Positions 29,048 to 39,483 of a stretch of 64,000 bases of DNA are shown here, piece by piece. Where the stretch lies: the NCBI RefSeq assembly GCF_030542965.1, contig NZ_JAUAOA010000002.1, positions 124,001 through 188,000 on the forward strand. Reading direction: 5' to 3'. The position numbers and the translations under genes were made by a program. The first letter of the stretch is position 1. Each line of letters starts with the position of its first letter. Under the pieces are notes generated by a model, which saw only the letters and a list, made by a program, of their open reading frames with translations, was not told the origin of the DNA and searched no databases. Source of the stretch: Azotosporobacter soli (GTDB taxonomy: Bacteria; Bacillota; Negativicutes; SG130).

Positions 29048-30292
29048 TTACACCGACATAGCTGCTTTATAACCGGAAGCCATTGCCACGCCGTTGCCGG
29101 ATTTTTCAAAGCAGAAATCGTAGCCGCACAGATTACGTCCGGCGATGAAGACATTATTTAATAAAACCTTGCCGTCGGCATCTACAGGACGCATCGTCTC
29201 ATCCACTGCGATACCGATTTTTTCAAACGGTTGAGCCTCATTAGAGAACATTTGAAAATTGGACCAATCTTCCTGCGTCGTCGGTGCTGCAATCGGCAGG
29301 TTGAAGACCGGCTCGATCGCCTGACCAGGTTCCGCAACCAGACCGCCGCCGTAGAAACCGCCGCTGGCCAGGATGAAACTCTTCGCCTGGTAGGTACGTT
29401 CGCGATCAATCGCTTCCGTAACAACAGCCGTACATTGACCATTTTCCACGATACCGCGCGTAACCACCGCATGTTCGACGACCTTGACGCCCAGTTTCTT
29501 TACATGATTGAGCATCATGATGCGCAGACGGTGACCGGTGATGCCCGGCGGAACGACAACGCTTTCCACAAACTTGCAGTTGAGCGCCTGTTCCAGCTCG
29601 TCGCGCACAGCATGGCTCGGCGCAGTGCCCAGCACCGGCGCAATCACAGCAACGCTACCCGGTTTGATCGTAGCGCGCAATTGCGCCACAAACGCCTTGC
29701 GGCCTTCAGCGCTGTCGAGCCAACGTGCGATATCGAGATTGGTTACATCGCGGCCAGCCGGCAGTTTCGGATCCACCATCAGCATTTCATACTCCTGGTC
29801 ATAACCCGGCATATTGCGCAGATTTTTCGCCACCAAATGCGGATAAAAATCCTTCAATGATTCAAAGCCAATGATATAAGCCTTGGACGCGTTCTTCAGC
29901 GCACTGGTGTCCATCGTCATCGGCACCAGGCAGGTCGGTTTAAGCGTACCGGCCGCGGTCGGGATCCATTGTTGCTGATCCAGGCTGCCTTTGTATGCGT
30001 AGCCTTCCTCTTTCGTCAGTTCAAGAAAGAACTGGACCGCTTCTTCGAGGCTCTTTTGACCGATCTTATTGTACGGATGGTCCGCCGCAACGGACGACAA
30101 ACCGGCTTTCGGATTGGCCACCGGTTTACCGTTTTTGTCATAGCCCAGCACATCGACATTGCCGCTGGCAATCGACAGGGTGCCTGCTCCTAACGATAAG
30201 ACCGTAACTTTTTTCCCGCGTTTCGCGGCAACAGCGGCAGCCATCAGGCCGGAAAATCCGCCGCCGATTACAATTACATCATTTTCCTTCAT
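29048..30292 (-). CDS. glpB: Anaerobic glycerol-3-phosphate dehydrogenase subunit B
   Basis: Flavin subunit of the GlpABC complex (414 aa). It opens with the FAD-binding VIVIGGGFSGLMAAAVAAKRG fold and has a LASGGFYGGGLVAEPG segment near residue 320. The frame extends to 30307, but GGAG nine bases before the ATG at 30292 supports that start; it overlaps the glpA end by 14 bases, implying coupled translation. Confidence 0.94.
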   Translation of the reverse strand: MKENDVIVIGGGFSGLMAAAVAAKRGKKVTVLSLGAGTLSIASGNVDVLGYDKNGKPVANPKAGLSSVAADHPYNKIGQKSLEEAVQFFLELTKEEGYAYKGSLDQQQWIPTAAGTLKPTCLVPMTMDTSALKNASKAYIIGFESLKDFYPHLVAKNLRNMPGYDQEYEMLMVDPKLPAGRDVTNLDIARWLDSAEGRKAFVAQLRATIKPGSVAVIAPVLGTAPSHAVRDELEQALNCKFVESVVVPPGITGHRLRIMMLNHVKKLGVKVVEHAVVTRGIVENGQCTAVVTEAIDRERTYQAKSFILASGGFYGGGLVAEPGQAIEPVFNLPIAAPTTQEDWSNFQMFSNEAQPFEKIGIAVDETMRPVDADGKVLLNNVFIAGRNLCGYDFCFEKSGNGVAMASGYKAAMSV

Positions 30293-31895
30293 CGCTGATC
30301 GCTCCATTTATGTTTAAAGTTCCTTCGTAAATTCCGCGCGTCAGTTGCGTTTCACGCATCACGTTGCCCCACAGGATCGGACGAATGCCTTTCCAGCGCG
30401 CTTGCAAAAATTCCTTGAACAAACCTTGCGTGTCCTTGCCCCAGGCCAAACCAGCGGCATCGACCGCGCCGACGCTGCGGAACGTGCAGAATGCGCCCTG
30501 GCAAGTGCCCATGCCCATGCGCGTCTTACGCCGCACATCGCTCAGCATATGACTGGTTTCATCGGCCGCCGCTTCTTCCACTTCGGCCATCGTGACGTTT
30601 TCACATTCGCAAAGCAATTGGCATTTTTCCGGATTGTCCTGCATGCGCTTGACAACCTTTTCCAGCCCTTCGGAGCCAAGCCGAGACGCAGCCAGTTCGG
30701 TGCCGTAAGCCGGGAAATATTGTTTCGCCTTGCTGATCAGCGCCGGCGACGCATCTTCCACGAGCGGTTCTTCCGCCGTGCGGCAAGCCGTCTTGTTGTT
30801 TAAGTACTGGCAAACCAAGTCCGTTACTTTTTCCGCCATCAGGCGATAAGTGGTAAATTTGCCGCCAACTACGCTGATGAAGCCTTTCAGTCCGTCATGC
30901 GCATGGTCAAGCGTCACGAAACCGCGCGACGCGCCGCGACCCTTGGCATTCGGATCCGCGCTGTAGAGCGGACGGGTACCGGCAAACGCACGCAGCATCC
31001 GGTAGCTATGAATGTCTTCAAACAACGCTTCGCCGATCTTGAGAAGCTCAACGACTTCTTTCGCGGTCGGAACATTGTCATCCGGATTCTTAACCGAAGC
31101 CGATGTGGTACCGAGAATCGTAATCGAGCCGTGCGGCACGAAAATGTCGCCGTCGGACGCCGGGCGCAGACGGTTCACAATACGACTCGTAATTCGATGG
31201 TTGAACGCGACCAAGGTGCCGCGGTCCGGTTGAACGTTAACGTCGATGCCAGCCAAATGTGCAATTTCGCCAGCCCACGAGCCGGCAGCGCTGACAACGA
31301 ATTCACAGGCAATCTTCGTAACGACGCCGCTCAGCGTGTTGCGTACCGTAATTCCAGTCACTTCACCATTCGTTTGTTCGATGCCAACCACCGTGGTGTA
31401 GGTCATAACACGGCCGCCGTATTTACGGGCCGAAGCCACGTTCTGCCAAACCATGCGGAAGCCGTCGATCGCAGCGTCAGGCACGCGGTAAACCGCTTGT
31501 ATCTTAGGGCTCAGGTTGGGTTCCAAGCGGCGCGCTTCTTCCACGGAAATAGGAATCGTGGGAATGCCGACGTTCTTACATGCTTCCAGCCATTTGCCTT
31601 CAAAGTCTTCTGGATCTAAAGGAGTTCGTACAAAAAACCCTTCGGTTTGCTCAACGCAATGTCTGCCGATTTTTCGTAAAATCGTATTTTCTTCAATACA
31701 TTCTTTGCCTGCTTCGGCATCTTTTACCGCATAACGTCCGCCGCTATGCAAGAGTCCATGATAACGGGAGCTTGTCCCGTAAGCCAAATCCTGCTGTTCA
31801 ACCAGAACAGCATCAATACCGCGCATACACAGGTCGCGCAGGATACCAACCCCGGTGGCGCCGCCACCAATGACAACTACTGTAGCCTTTTGCAT
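30279..31895 (-). CDS. glpA: Anaerobic glycerol-3-phosphate dehydrogenase subunit A
   Basis: Catalytic FAD subunit oxidising sn-glycerol 3-phosphate to dihydroxyacetone phosphate. It has 538 residues: N-terminal VVVIGGGATGVGILRDL nucleotide fold, YGTSSRYHGLLHSGGRYAV substrate region, and a C-terminal BFD-like [2Fe-2S] domain with CECENVT and TCQGAFC (about 430-480), absent from aerobic GlpD. GAAGGGG precedes the ATG. It is the first gene of glpA-glpB-glpC. Confidence 0.96.
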   Translation of the reverse strand: MQKATVVVIGGGATGVGILRDLCMRGIDAVLVEQQDLAYGTSSRYHGLLHSGGRYAVKDAEAGKECIEENTILRKIGRHCVEQTEGFFVRTPLDPEDFEGKWLEACKNVGIPTIPISVEEARRLEPNLSPKIQAVYRVPDAAIDGFRMVWQNVASARKYGGRVMTYTTVVGIEQTNGEVTGITVRNTLSGVVTKIACEFVVSAAGSWAGEIAHLAGIDVNVQPDRGTLVAFNHRITSRIVNRLRPASDGDIFVPHGSITILGTTSASVKNPDDNVPTAKEVVELLKIGEALFEDIHSYRMLRAFAGTRPLYSADPNAKGRGASRGFVTLDHAHDGLKGFISVVGGKFTTYRLMAEKVTDLVCQYLNNKTACRTAEEPLVEDASPALISKAKQYFPAYGTELAASRLGSEGLEKVVKRMQDNPEKCQLLCECENVTMAEVEEAAADETSHMLSDVRRKTRMGMGTCQGAFCTFRSVGAVDAAGLAWGKDTQGLFKEFLQARWKGIRPILWGNVMRETQLTRGIYEGTLNINGAISDEGK

Positions 31896-32212
31896 CGCAA
31901 TACCCCTTCTATGAAATTAAATAACATTACCCATATTTCTCGATTACTTCGCCAGAAAACCAGGCCATTGACAATATAATGGCCTAGCTTCTCGCAATTT
32001 TTTTCTCAAAGTTGTATACTATTCAACATCTTTTGCTAAAATCCTGTTTCGCTTTTCTTTTTTTCGACGTGCCATTTGTCGCTCGTTACATAAGCATTCA
32101 TTTCATAAAGACAAAAGGACAGAGGGAATCCCCTTGCATCCGCATGATTCGCCGAACGCAAAGGGACTCTCTTTCACTTTAAGCCCTTACGACTTATGCA
32201 GTTAAGGGGATA
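31896..32212. other. Intergenic region between glpK and glpA
   Basis: Contains the glpK terminator and, at 31961-31984, a short AGGCCATT/AATGGCCT palindrome that may be regulatory for glpA. No gene is seen. Confidence 0.5.
32124..32172 (-). terminator. glpK terminator
   Basis: AGAGAGTCCCTTTGC and GCAAGGGGATTCCCTCT can form an imperfect long stem 40 bases after glpK, followed by a T-containing tract on the minus strand. Confidence 0.55.
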
Positions 32213-33715
<1,503 letters not shown>

Positions 33716-33821
33716 TCACTCCTCTTATTTTCTCTTTTTCAAAACAGGAATTACGTGGGTTTTCTCTTTTAACTCACCATTTGCTTCAAAAGGAACCGAT
33801 ACGAGATACTTTAGTTACTAC

Positions 33822-34562
33822 TTATACCAAACCGATCGCTCTGCAGACCACGAAGGCCAGCGTAGCGCCGAGCATTGGTCCAACAACAGGAATCCAGGAA
33901 TAACCCCAATCCGAATCACCTTTGCCAGCGATCGGCAGAATGAAGTGAGCGATACGCGGGCCAAGGTCACGCGCCGGATTCAACGCATAACCGGTAGGAC
34001 CACCCAAGCTCAAGCCCAATGCCCAGATCAGCATAGCAACCATGTACGGGCCAACGCCGGCTTGGAAACCTTCTTTGCCCATTACGCCTTTGCTGAAGAT
34101 AATGAAGATGCCGATCAGCAGGAACGCAGTGGCCAAGATTTCGCAAAGCAGGTTAGCCATCGTGTTGCGGATAGCCGGGCCAGTCGAGAATACAGCCAAT
34201 TTCAGGCCTTTGTCAGCGGTAGGCTCCCAATGCGGCAGGTACATCAGCCAAGTGATGATGCCGCCGGCAATGCCGCCAGCGATTTCTGCAAACATGGTAG
34301 CGATCGCGCCGCCCCAGCTGCCGTAAGTACCAAACGCCAATTGTTTGAACAGGGTAACTGCAGGGTTCAAGTCAGCTTGCGGAGCTCCGGTCGCGATAGC
34401 GCCGAAAACACCAAGTAAAACTGCCAAAGCCCAGCCTGTGGTAATAACGATCCAGCCACCGCCATTACCTTTCGAATCTTTCAGCAGGACGTTAGCAACA
34501 ACGCCGCAACCGAAGGTCAGCAAAATCATCGTTCCAAAAAATTCACCAAACAAATTTGTCAT
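33822..34562 (-). CDS. glpF: Glycerol uptake facilitator (aquaporin family)
   Basis: Inner-membrane channel for glycerol entry (246 aa, six hydrophobic helices). The pore motifs are visible: first half-helix around DLNPAVTLF (NPA) and second GYALNPARDLGPR (NPAR). The frame runs up to 34658, but GAGGAGG nine bases before the ATG at 34562 and the MTNLFGEFFGTMIL start fix the shorter form. A GlpP-type hairpin lies 120 bases upstream. Confidence 0.95.
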   Translation of the reverse strand: MTNLFGEFFGTMILLTFGCGVVANVLLKDSKGNGGGWIVITTGWALAVLLGVFGAIATGAPQADLNPAVTLFKQLAFGTYGSWGGAIATMFAEIAGGIAGGIITWLMYLPHWEPTADKGLKLAVFSTGPAIRNTMANLLCEILATAFLLIGIFIIFSKGVMGKEGFQAGVGPYMVAMLIWALGLSLGGPTGYALNPARDLGPRIAHFILPIAGKGDSDWGYSWIPVVGPMLGATLAFVVCRAIGLV

Positions 34563-34686
34563 AAGTCCAATCCTCCTCATATTTTGTGATACCGGCGAAA
34601 AAGTCCCTCCATCAATAACCAATAAGTCCAAATGACACGTCCTCTGTTTTACCACCACCTTTCACAGCTTGCTATCTAGATAAAAA

Positions 34687-34755
34687 AGAAGTCCCGTTTC
34701 AAATCGCTGCGATTGACATCACAACGCCAATCACAGCAAAATAAAACGGACTTCT
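34687..34755 (-). promoter_or_regulatory. GlpP-type leader terminator hairpin of glpFK
   Basis: On the minus strand AGAAGTCCGTTT at 34755 pairs with AAACGGGACTTCT ending at 34687, followed by a T6 run. This is a long interrupted hairpin in the glpF leader. In Bacillus the antiterminator GlpP, with glycerol 3-phosphate, allows read-through of such a leader; glpP is the next gene upstream. Confidence 0.82.
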
Positions 34756-34866
34756 CTTCATCCCTGTCCAACGATATTCCATTACAGTCAGCATCAAAGC
34801 TGCGGCGCACAAGCATAAACACCCGACGCCAGACCGGTTAGTTGCATCATCCATTGCCGCATCGTT

Positions 34867-35133
34867 TTACACTTTTCGTAAGACAAATCCGGTTCCCTGT
34901 AGGAACATCGATCCTTCCGCTGTAGCAATCGATTGGTTGTCAGCAGTGAAAACTCGCCAAGATAAATCAAACATCGACTTTTTCTCTGTAGGATAATTTC
35001 TCCACGTTCTTGCTGATATCCTGCCCGAATTTACCGAAAATTGAAAAACATTTATCGACATAAAACTACATCCATGTGAAATTATTCGATTACTTCGCTT
35101 TTGACTGAATTCAGCGACTTCTTTTTCGGGCAT
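34867..35133 (-). pseudogene. Unassigned short frame between the two glp hairpins
   Basis: An open frame of about 88 codons ends RTWRNYPTEKKSMFDLSWRVFTADNQSIATAEG and so on, with a composition that could be the end of a hotdog-fold thioesterase. It has no ribosome site, begins directly at the T-run of a terminator and lacks a family N-terminus. It is either a gene remnant or chance. Confidence is low. Confidence 0.2.
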
Positions 35134-35197
35134 AAAAAAAGAAGTCAGTTCCATAGACCGCCAAGTGATTGCTTGCGGTTCGATAAAACGGACTTCT
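35133..35197 (-). promoter_or_regulatory. Second GlpP-type leader hairpin
   Basis: The 5' arm AGAAGTCCGTTTTAT is identical to that of the glpF hairpin. It closes with GACTTCT and a T7 run, and an inner ACCGC/GCGGT stem strengthens it. It lies about 440 bases upstream of the glpF-proximal hairpin and about 190 bases after glpP. Confidence 0.72.
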
Positions 35198-35391
35198 CTC
35201 CCTTACGGACTCTAGCCCACTATTCCTTTGTCAAGAAAACAGCTAGTTTTTTAACTTCAGCATGGCACTTTTAAAACTTTTTTAACTTCTCTCTGTTACA
35301 TTTCGTCATCGTTTTCCATTTTCCTGCTGCGCTTTCCGATTTTTTCTGCACATTTTCAAACGATTGGCAAAATAATAACAACAGGGATTGA

Positions 35392-35976
35392 TCAAGTCAA
35401 TAATATGTCTTTCCACAATTCCTGGCGACTGGTCGTTACCGCCGCAATGCCATTTTGCACCGCATGATTCACATCATCCATCGTGCGGATCAATCCGCCT
35501 GCCAACACGGGCAGTCCGGTTTCATCCTGAATTTCTTTTACGACGCTGGCGGGCACCGATCCCGGCAGAACTTCAATCGCATCCGGTTTAAAATTGCGGA
35601 TTAGATTCAACCCAGTGCGCAGTGATTCCGAATCCATTAAGAACAAACGCTGTACGACAATCATGCCCTCTTCTCTGGCAAAACGGCAAAGATGCGATTT
35701 CGTCGTGATAATCGCGGTAAGACCCAAACGAGCCAAAAACTTGATGCCCGCTTTGTCCTTGCCTACGCCGTCAAACAGATCGAGATGAAGCACGATCCGC
35801 TTCTTATGCTCCTGCGCCTGCGCTAAGAGCATCGGCAGGCTGTTGATGTCGCCGAATAACAAAACAACGCTGGGGGAAACCGTCTGGGTCAACGCCGCCT
35901 TGAAATCATCCATGGAACGTGCCGCCGGAATAACCGGGCCACTGGCTAAAATTTTAAGAACATCTAAAGACGCCAA
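35392..35976 (-). CDS. glpP: Glycerol-3-phosphate-responsive antiterminator GlpP
   Basis: Regulator that binds leader RNA of glycerol genes when glycerol 3-phosphate is present. The 194-residue protein is a TIM-barrel-like fold with LLFGDINSLPMLL, HLDLFDGVGKDKAGIKFLA, TKSHLCRFAREEG and IEVLPGSVP, all typical. Three starts compete (35997 TTG, 35985 GTG, 35976 TTG). AAAGAGGTG eight bases before 35976 is the best ribosome site, so that TTG is chosen. Both candidate target hairpins lie immediately downstream, ahead of glpF. Confidence 0.93.
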   Translation of the reverse strand: MASLDVLKILASGPVIPAARSMDDFKAALTQTVSPSVVLLFGDINSLPMLLAQAQEHKKRIVLHLDLFDGVGKDKAGIKFLARLGLTAIITTKSHLCRFAREEGMIVVQRLFLMDSESLRTGLNLIRNFKPDAIEVLPGSVPASVVKEIQDETGLPVLAGGLIRTMDDVNHAVQNGIAAVTTSRQELWKDILLT

Positions 35977-36071
35977 GATATGCACCTCTTTCTCCAAATT
36001 TCAATTTCCGCCTGCCTGAAGCAGCAAAGTTACTGCTTCATCTTATCACAGGGTTTCGGGACTGGCAACCG

Positions 36072-36728
36072 TCAGTATTCCCGCTGAATGCTGTGTACGC
36101 CGGGAATTTCAACCAACTCGCTCGTCATGTCATTATAAGGTAATTTCTCCGGCGCTTCAAGAATAAAATGAATAATCAACCGCGCTTCATTTTGATCGAT
36201 GCGGATGTCGCGGATGCTCACGCCGTACCGGCCGAGCAAACTGGTTATTTTTCCGATCTGCCCAGGCGCATCCAACGTCAGCACCGCTAAGCTCAAAAGT
36301 TTTCCATGGTGATGTTTCTCAATGCGCTGTAAAATCGACAACGTCAAAAAGACCAGCGCCGTCGTCATCAACGCGCCCATATAATAACCGCAACCGACCG
36401 CCAGACCGACGCCGGAGACGACCCACAGGCTGGCCGCCGTAGTCAGGCCTTTGATATTGGGGCCTTCCTTCATGATGCTGCCGGCGCCGAGAAAGCCTAT
36501 GCCGCTGACAACCTGCGCGGCCAGTCGCGCCGGATCGGCATTCGTCATTCCCTGCACCGATTCATAGAGCTTAATTGATAAGATCATAATCAGGCAGGAG
36601 CCTACGCAAACCAAAATATGCGTCCTCAGTCCCGCCGCTTTTTGGTGGGACTGCCGTTCGTAGCCGATCACGCCGGCGAGCAACGCCGAAACCAAGAGTC
36701 GGCTTCCCATTTCCCATTCAATCGACAT
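36072..36728 (-). CDS. mgtC: MgtC/SapB family membrane protein
   Basis: Inner-membrane protein of the MgtC family (218 aa). Four or five helices occupy residues 8-135, with the family motifs GYERQSHQKAAGLRTHILVCVGS and GIGFLGAGSIMKEG. A C-terminal ACT-like domain (about 145-218) follows. Members are linked to Mg2+ limitation, P-type ATPase modulation or acid tolerance; the role here is undetermined. It is divergent from the cad operon. Confidence 0.9.
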   Translation of the reverse strand: MSIEWEMGSRLLVSALLAGVIGYERQSHQKAAGLRTHILVCVGSCLIMILSIKLYESVQGMTNADPARLAAQVVSGIGFLGAGSIMKEGPNIKGLTTAASLWVVSGVGLAVGCGYYMGALMTTALVFLTLSILQRIEKHHHGKLLSLAVLTLDAPGQIGKITSLLGRYGVSIRDIRIDQNEARLIIHFILEAPEKLPYNDMTSELVEIPGVHSIQREY

Positions 36729-36808
36729 CTGCGTTCTCCTCTCTTTTTGTCATTTTTATCATTCTACCTTTTTGCTAAAAATTCCTTGTTTTCGCAGTTG
36801 CACACCTC

Positions 36809-36837
36809 TTGACACTCCGTTCGCCGCGCGTTATGAT
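36809..36837 (+). promoter_or_regulatory. cad operon promoter
   Basis: -35 TTGACA (36809-36814), 17-bp spacer, -10 TATGAT (36832-36837), a near-consensus sigma-A promoter whose start point falls at the edge of the operator palindrome. Confidence 0.85.
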
Positions 36838-36844
36838 TTAAGAA

Positions 36845-36868
36845 ACATATGAATATATGTTCATATGT
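36845..36868 (+). promoter_or_regulatory. CadC/SmtB-type operator
   Basis: Perfect 24-base palindrome containing TGAA-N6-TTCA, centred about 20 bases after the -10. It matches the 12-2-12 operator type of ArsR/SmtB metal repressors, suggesting repression by CadC without metal. Confidence 0.82.
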
Positions 36869-36887
36869 AGAAGGGGAGGGGATTCTA

Positions 36888-37250
36888 ATGGACCGCGAAG
36901 AATGCGCCACTTGTGAACAATTATGTGAACATCCGCACATCATTTGCAGCGCCAAGCAACAACTGCCGAATGATGCCGCGATTCGAGACCTATCCGAACT
37001 GTTCAAGCTGGTCGGCGACCCGACTCGCCTTAAAATCTTAACGTTGCTGCAAAGTCACGAACTTTGCGTCTGCGATATCGCGGCCGCACTGAGCATGGGC
37101 CAATCCGCGATCTCGCATCAGCTTCGCCTGTTGCGCGGCGCCCGTCTTGTTAAATTTCGCAAAGAAGGAAAATCAGCGTGGTATGCACTGGATGATGAGC
37201 ATGTGCTGCGCTTGATTCTGCACGGTTTGGATCATGTACAGCATGACTGA
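36888..37250 (+). CDS. cadC: ArsR/SmtB-family metal-responsive repressor (CadC-like)
   Basis: Dimeric winged-helix repressor released by soft metals (120 aa). The N-terminus has a Cys/His-rich metal site (CATCEQLCEHPHIIC). The recognition region is ELCVCDIAAALSMGQSAISHQLRLLRGARLVKFRKEG, with the ELCVCD metal motif of the CadC/ArsR alpha3 site. The frame starts at 36849, but that part is the operator; AGGGGAGGGG before the ATG at 36888 decides the start. It is cotranscribed with cadA 19 bases downstream. Confidence 0.93.
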   Translation: MDREECATCEQLCEHPHIICSAKQQLPNDAAIRDLSELFKLVGDPTRLKILTLLQSHELCVCDIAAALSMGQSAISHQLRLLRGARLVKFRKEGKSAWYALDDEHVLRLILHGLDHVQHD

Positions 37251-37269
37251 AGAAAGGGGGCGCGTTACG

Positions 37270-39339
37270 ATGAAAGACGCAACCATTTCCACTTATTACG
37301 TTTCCGACTTAGACTGCGCCGATTGCGCAGCCAAACTCGAATCACGCATTGTCGCACTGCCCGGGGTGACGCAAGCCTCGCTTAATTTTGCCTCCTCGCG
37401 TCTCGTCGTACGCCACAGCGCAGCGAAGGCAACAATCGAAAGCGCGATTGTTCAGGCCGGTTATAAGGTGCGCCAGGCCCCGCCCTTAGCGGAAAAGAAG
37501 AAACGCTATCTGGTTCCGTTCACCGCTGCGTTCAGTTTTCTCGTCGCCTTCTCTCTCGAAACACAACCCCTCGCCACGCTAAGCACGATGTTCTACGCGA
37601 TCGCAATCCTGATTGGCGGCTTTTCGATCGCGCGCAAAGCATTCTACAATCTCAGCAATTACAGCATCGATAGCAATTTCCTGATGGTCATCGCAGTCGG
37701 CGGCGCTATTTTCATCGATCAATGGAGCGAAGCCGCTGCCGTCGTCGTTTTATTCTCGCTCGGACACGCGCTGGAACATTATACTTTGGAAAAAACTCGC
37801 CGGGCCGTGGGCAATCTGATGGCCCTGGCGCCGGAACGCGCGACCTTGCTTTCTGACGACGACAAACAACAGGACGTCGACGCCCGCCAGGTCAAGCCCG
37901 GCGAACGCATCCTAATCCGTCCCGGCGAGCGCATTCCGCTCGATGGTCAGGTTAGTGCGGGGATTTCCGCCGTTGATCAATCGCCTATCACCGGTGAATC
38001 GCTGCCGTGTGAAAAGGAACCCGGTTCGCTGGTTTTCGCAGGCAGCCTAAATCAAAACGGCGCACTCTATGTAACGGTCAGTAGTGCGTACCAGGATTCG
38101 ACATTGGCATCGCTTGCCCGCCTCACGGAAGAAGCGCAAAGCAAGAAAGCGCCGATCCAGCAAGCCATCGACCATTTCGCCCGTTATTACACGCCATGCG
38201 TAATTATCGCCGCCACGTTGACTCTTTTGCTTCCCTGGTTGCTTTTTCAAGAACCGTTTTCCCTCTGGCTCTATAAAGCATTGCTGCTGCTCGTTATCGC
38301 CTGCCCCTGCGCACTGGTGATTTCCACCCCGGTTGCCGTCGTGGCCGCACTTGGCAACGCGTCAGCCCGCGGCATCCTGATTAAGGGCGGCGTCTTTCTC
38401 GAAGCCTTCGGCAACATACGCAGTCTGGCGTTTGACAAAACCGGCACACTGACGCACGGCAGCCTCAGCGTAACGCAGGTCATAACCGACGGCAGTTTAT
38501 CGGAAAAAGAGCTTTTATCGCTGGCCGCGAGACTGGAGGCAGCCTCCGAACATCCGCTCGCGCGAGCCATTCGCAATGCCTGTCCTGACCAGACTCCCGC
38601 CGATGATTTCCATGCGCTGCCGGGACTCGGCGCCGTCGGACGGATTGCCGGCGAGCACTATCAGATCGGTTCGCCGCGTCTGGTCGCCGACCTCTTGCGC
38701 GGCGACGCCTTAGAAGCCTCAGTCGCTGCGGCGATGCAAGAAGGCAACAGCGTCATCTGGCTTAGCAACGAAAGCCGCCTGCTCGGCGCGATTCTGTTTC
38801 AGGATACGCCGCGTCCGGAAGCCGCGGCAACGCTGCGCGAACTAAAAGATTTGCTGCCCGGTTCGATCGTCCTCCTGAGCGGCGATCAACCGTCGACCGC
38901 CTCTGCAATCGGCAGACAGCTCGGTTTATCCGACATCCGCGCCGGATTGCTGCCGGCAGAAAAAGTAAAGGAACTGCGCAACCTTCAGTTGCAGCATGGC
39001 CGCGTCGCAATGATCGGCGACGGAATCAATGACGCACCGGCCTTGGCTGCCGCGGATATCGGCGTCGCGATGGGCACCGGCGGCAGCGACGTCGCTTTGG
39101 CAGCCGCCGATATCGCACTGGCCGGCGATGATCTCAGCCAACTGCCGTATCTGATTCGCCTCAGCCGACGGACGATGCGCCTGATCAAGCAAAATATCGT
39201 CTTCGCTTTACTCCTAAAAGCCATTTTCATTCTCGCGGCTTTCAGCGGTCACGCCACCTTGTGGATGGCGGTCTTCGCCGACACCGGCGCGACGCTGCTC
39301 GTCGTCGCCAACAGCATGCGACTGATGAAAGCCCAATAA
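37270..39339 (+). CDS. cadA: Cd2+/Zn2+/Pb2+-exporting P1B-type ATPase
   Basis: Inner-membrane heavy-metal efflux pump (689 aa). It has an N-terminal metal-binding domain with a DCADC motif (about residue 15), membrane helices at about 75-180 and 300-375, the actuator TGES loop, the intramembranous CPC metal site in VIACPCALVIS, the phosphorylation motif DKTGTL, and GDGINDAPALAAADIG. CPC plus the CadC partner points to Cd/Zn/Pb rather than Cu. The start is ATG 37270 preceded by GGGGG. Confidence 0.96.
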   Translation: MKDATISTYYVSDLDCADCAAKLESRIVALPGVTQASLNFASSRLVVRHSAAKATIESAIVQAGYKVRQAPPLAEKKKRYLVPFTAAFSFLVAFSLETQPLATLSTMFYAIAILIGGFSIARKAFYNLSNYSIDSNFLMVIAVGGAIFIDQWSEAAAVVVLFSLGHALEHYTLEKTRRAVGNLMALAPERATLLSDDDKQQDVDARQVKPGERILIRPGERIPLDGQVSAGISAVDQSPITGESLPCEKEPGSLVFAGSLNQNGALYVTVSSAYQDSTLASLARLTEEAQSKKAPIQQAIDHFARYYTPCVIIAATLTLLLPWLLFQEPFSLWLYKALLLLVIACPCALVISTPVAVVAALGNASARGILIKGGVFLEAFGNIRSLAFDKTGTLTHGSLSVTQVITDGSLSEKELLSLAARLEAASEHPLARAIRNACPDQTPADDFHALPGLGAVGRIAGEHYQIGSPRLVADLLRGDALEASVAAAMQEGNSVIWLSNESRLLGAILFQDTPRPEAAATLRELKDLLPGSIVLLSGDQPSTASAIGRQLGLSDIRAGLLPAEKVKELRNLQLQHGRVAMIGDGINDAPALAAADIGVAMGTGGSDVALAAADIALAGDDLSQLPYLIRLSRRTMRLIKQNIVFALLLKAIFILAAFSGHATLWMAVFADTGATLLVVANSMRLMKAQ

Positions 39340-39351
39340 AACGAACGAAGC

Positions 39352-39427
39352 TTTCAACACGAAGGCGCGAAGATGTTTTGCAAATAAAGCTTCGCGCCTT
39401 TCTTTTTTCTCCCCCTCTTCGTGTTAA
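39352..39427. repeat. Modular intergenic repeat, copy E, acting as cadA terminator
   Basis: Bounded by TTTCAACACGAAG and CTTCGTGTTAAA. An AAGGCGCGAAG/CTTCGCGCCTT stem (39362-39372 and 39390-39400) followed by CTTTTTT provides an intrinsic terminator for cadA on the plus strand. Confidence 0.72.
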
Positions 39428-39437
39428 ATCCCCATAA

Positions 39438-39483
39438 AAAAAAGCGTCTACGCACCGGATTCGGTACATAGACGCTTTTCTTT
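39438..39483. terminator. Bidirectional terminator between cadA and rpoN
   Basis: AAAAGCGTCTA and TAGACGCTTTT form an 11-bp stem with an inner ACCG/CGGT stem and A/T runs on both sides. It ends rpoN and backs up termination of cadA. Confidence 0.88.

Noticed and set aside
35220-35250. TTGACA upstream of the distal glp hairpin as promoter
   Set aside because: The best -10-like box (TAGAGT) is only 14 bases away, too close for a normal sigma-A promoter.
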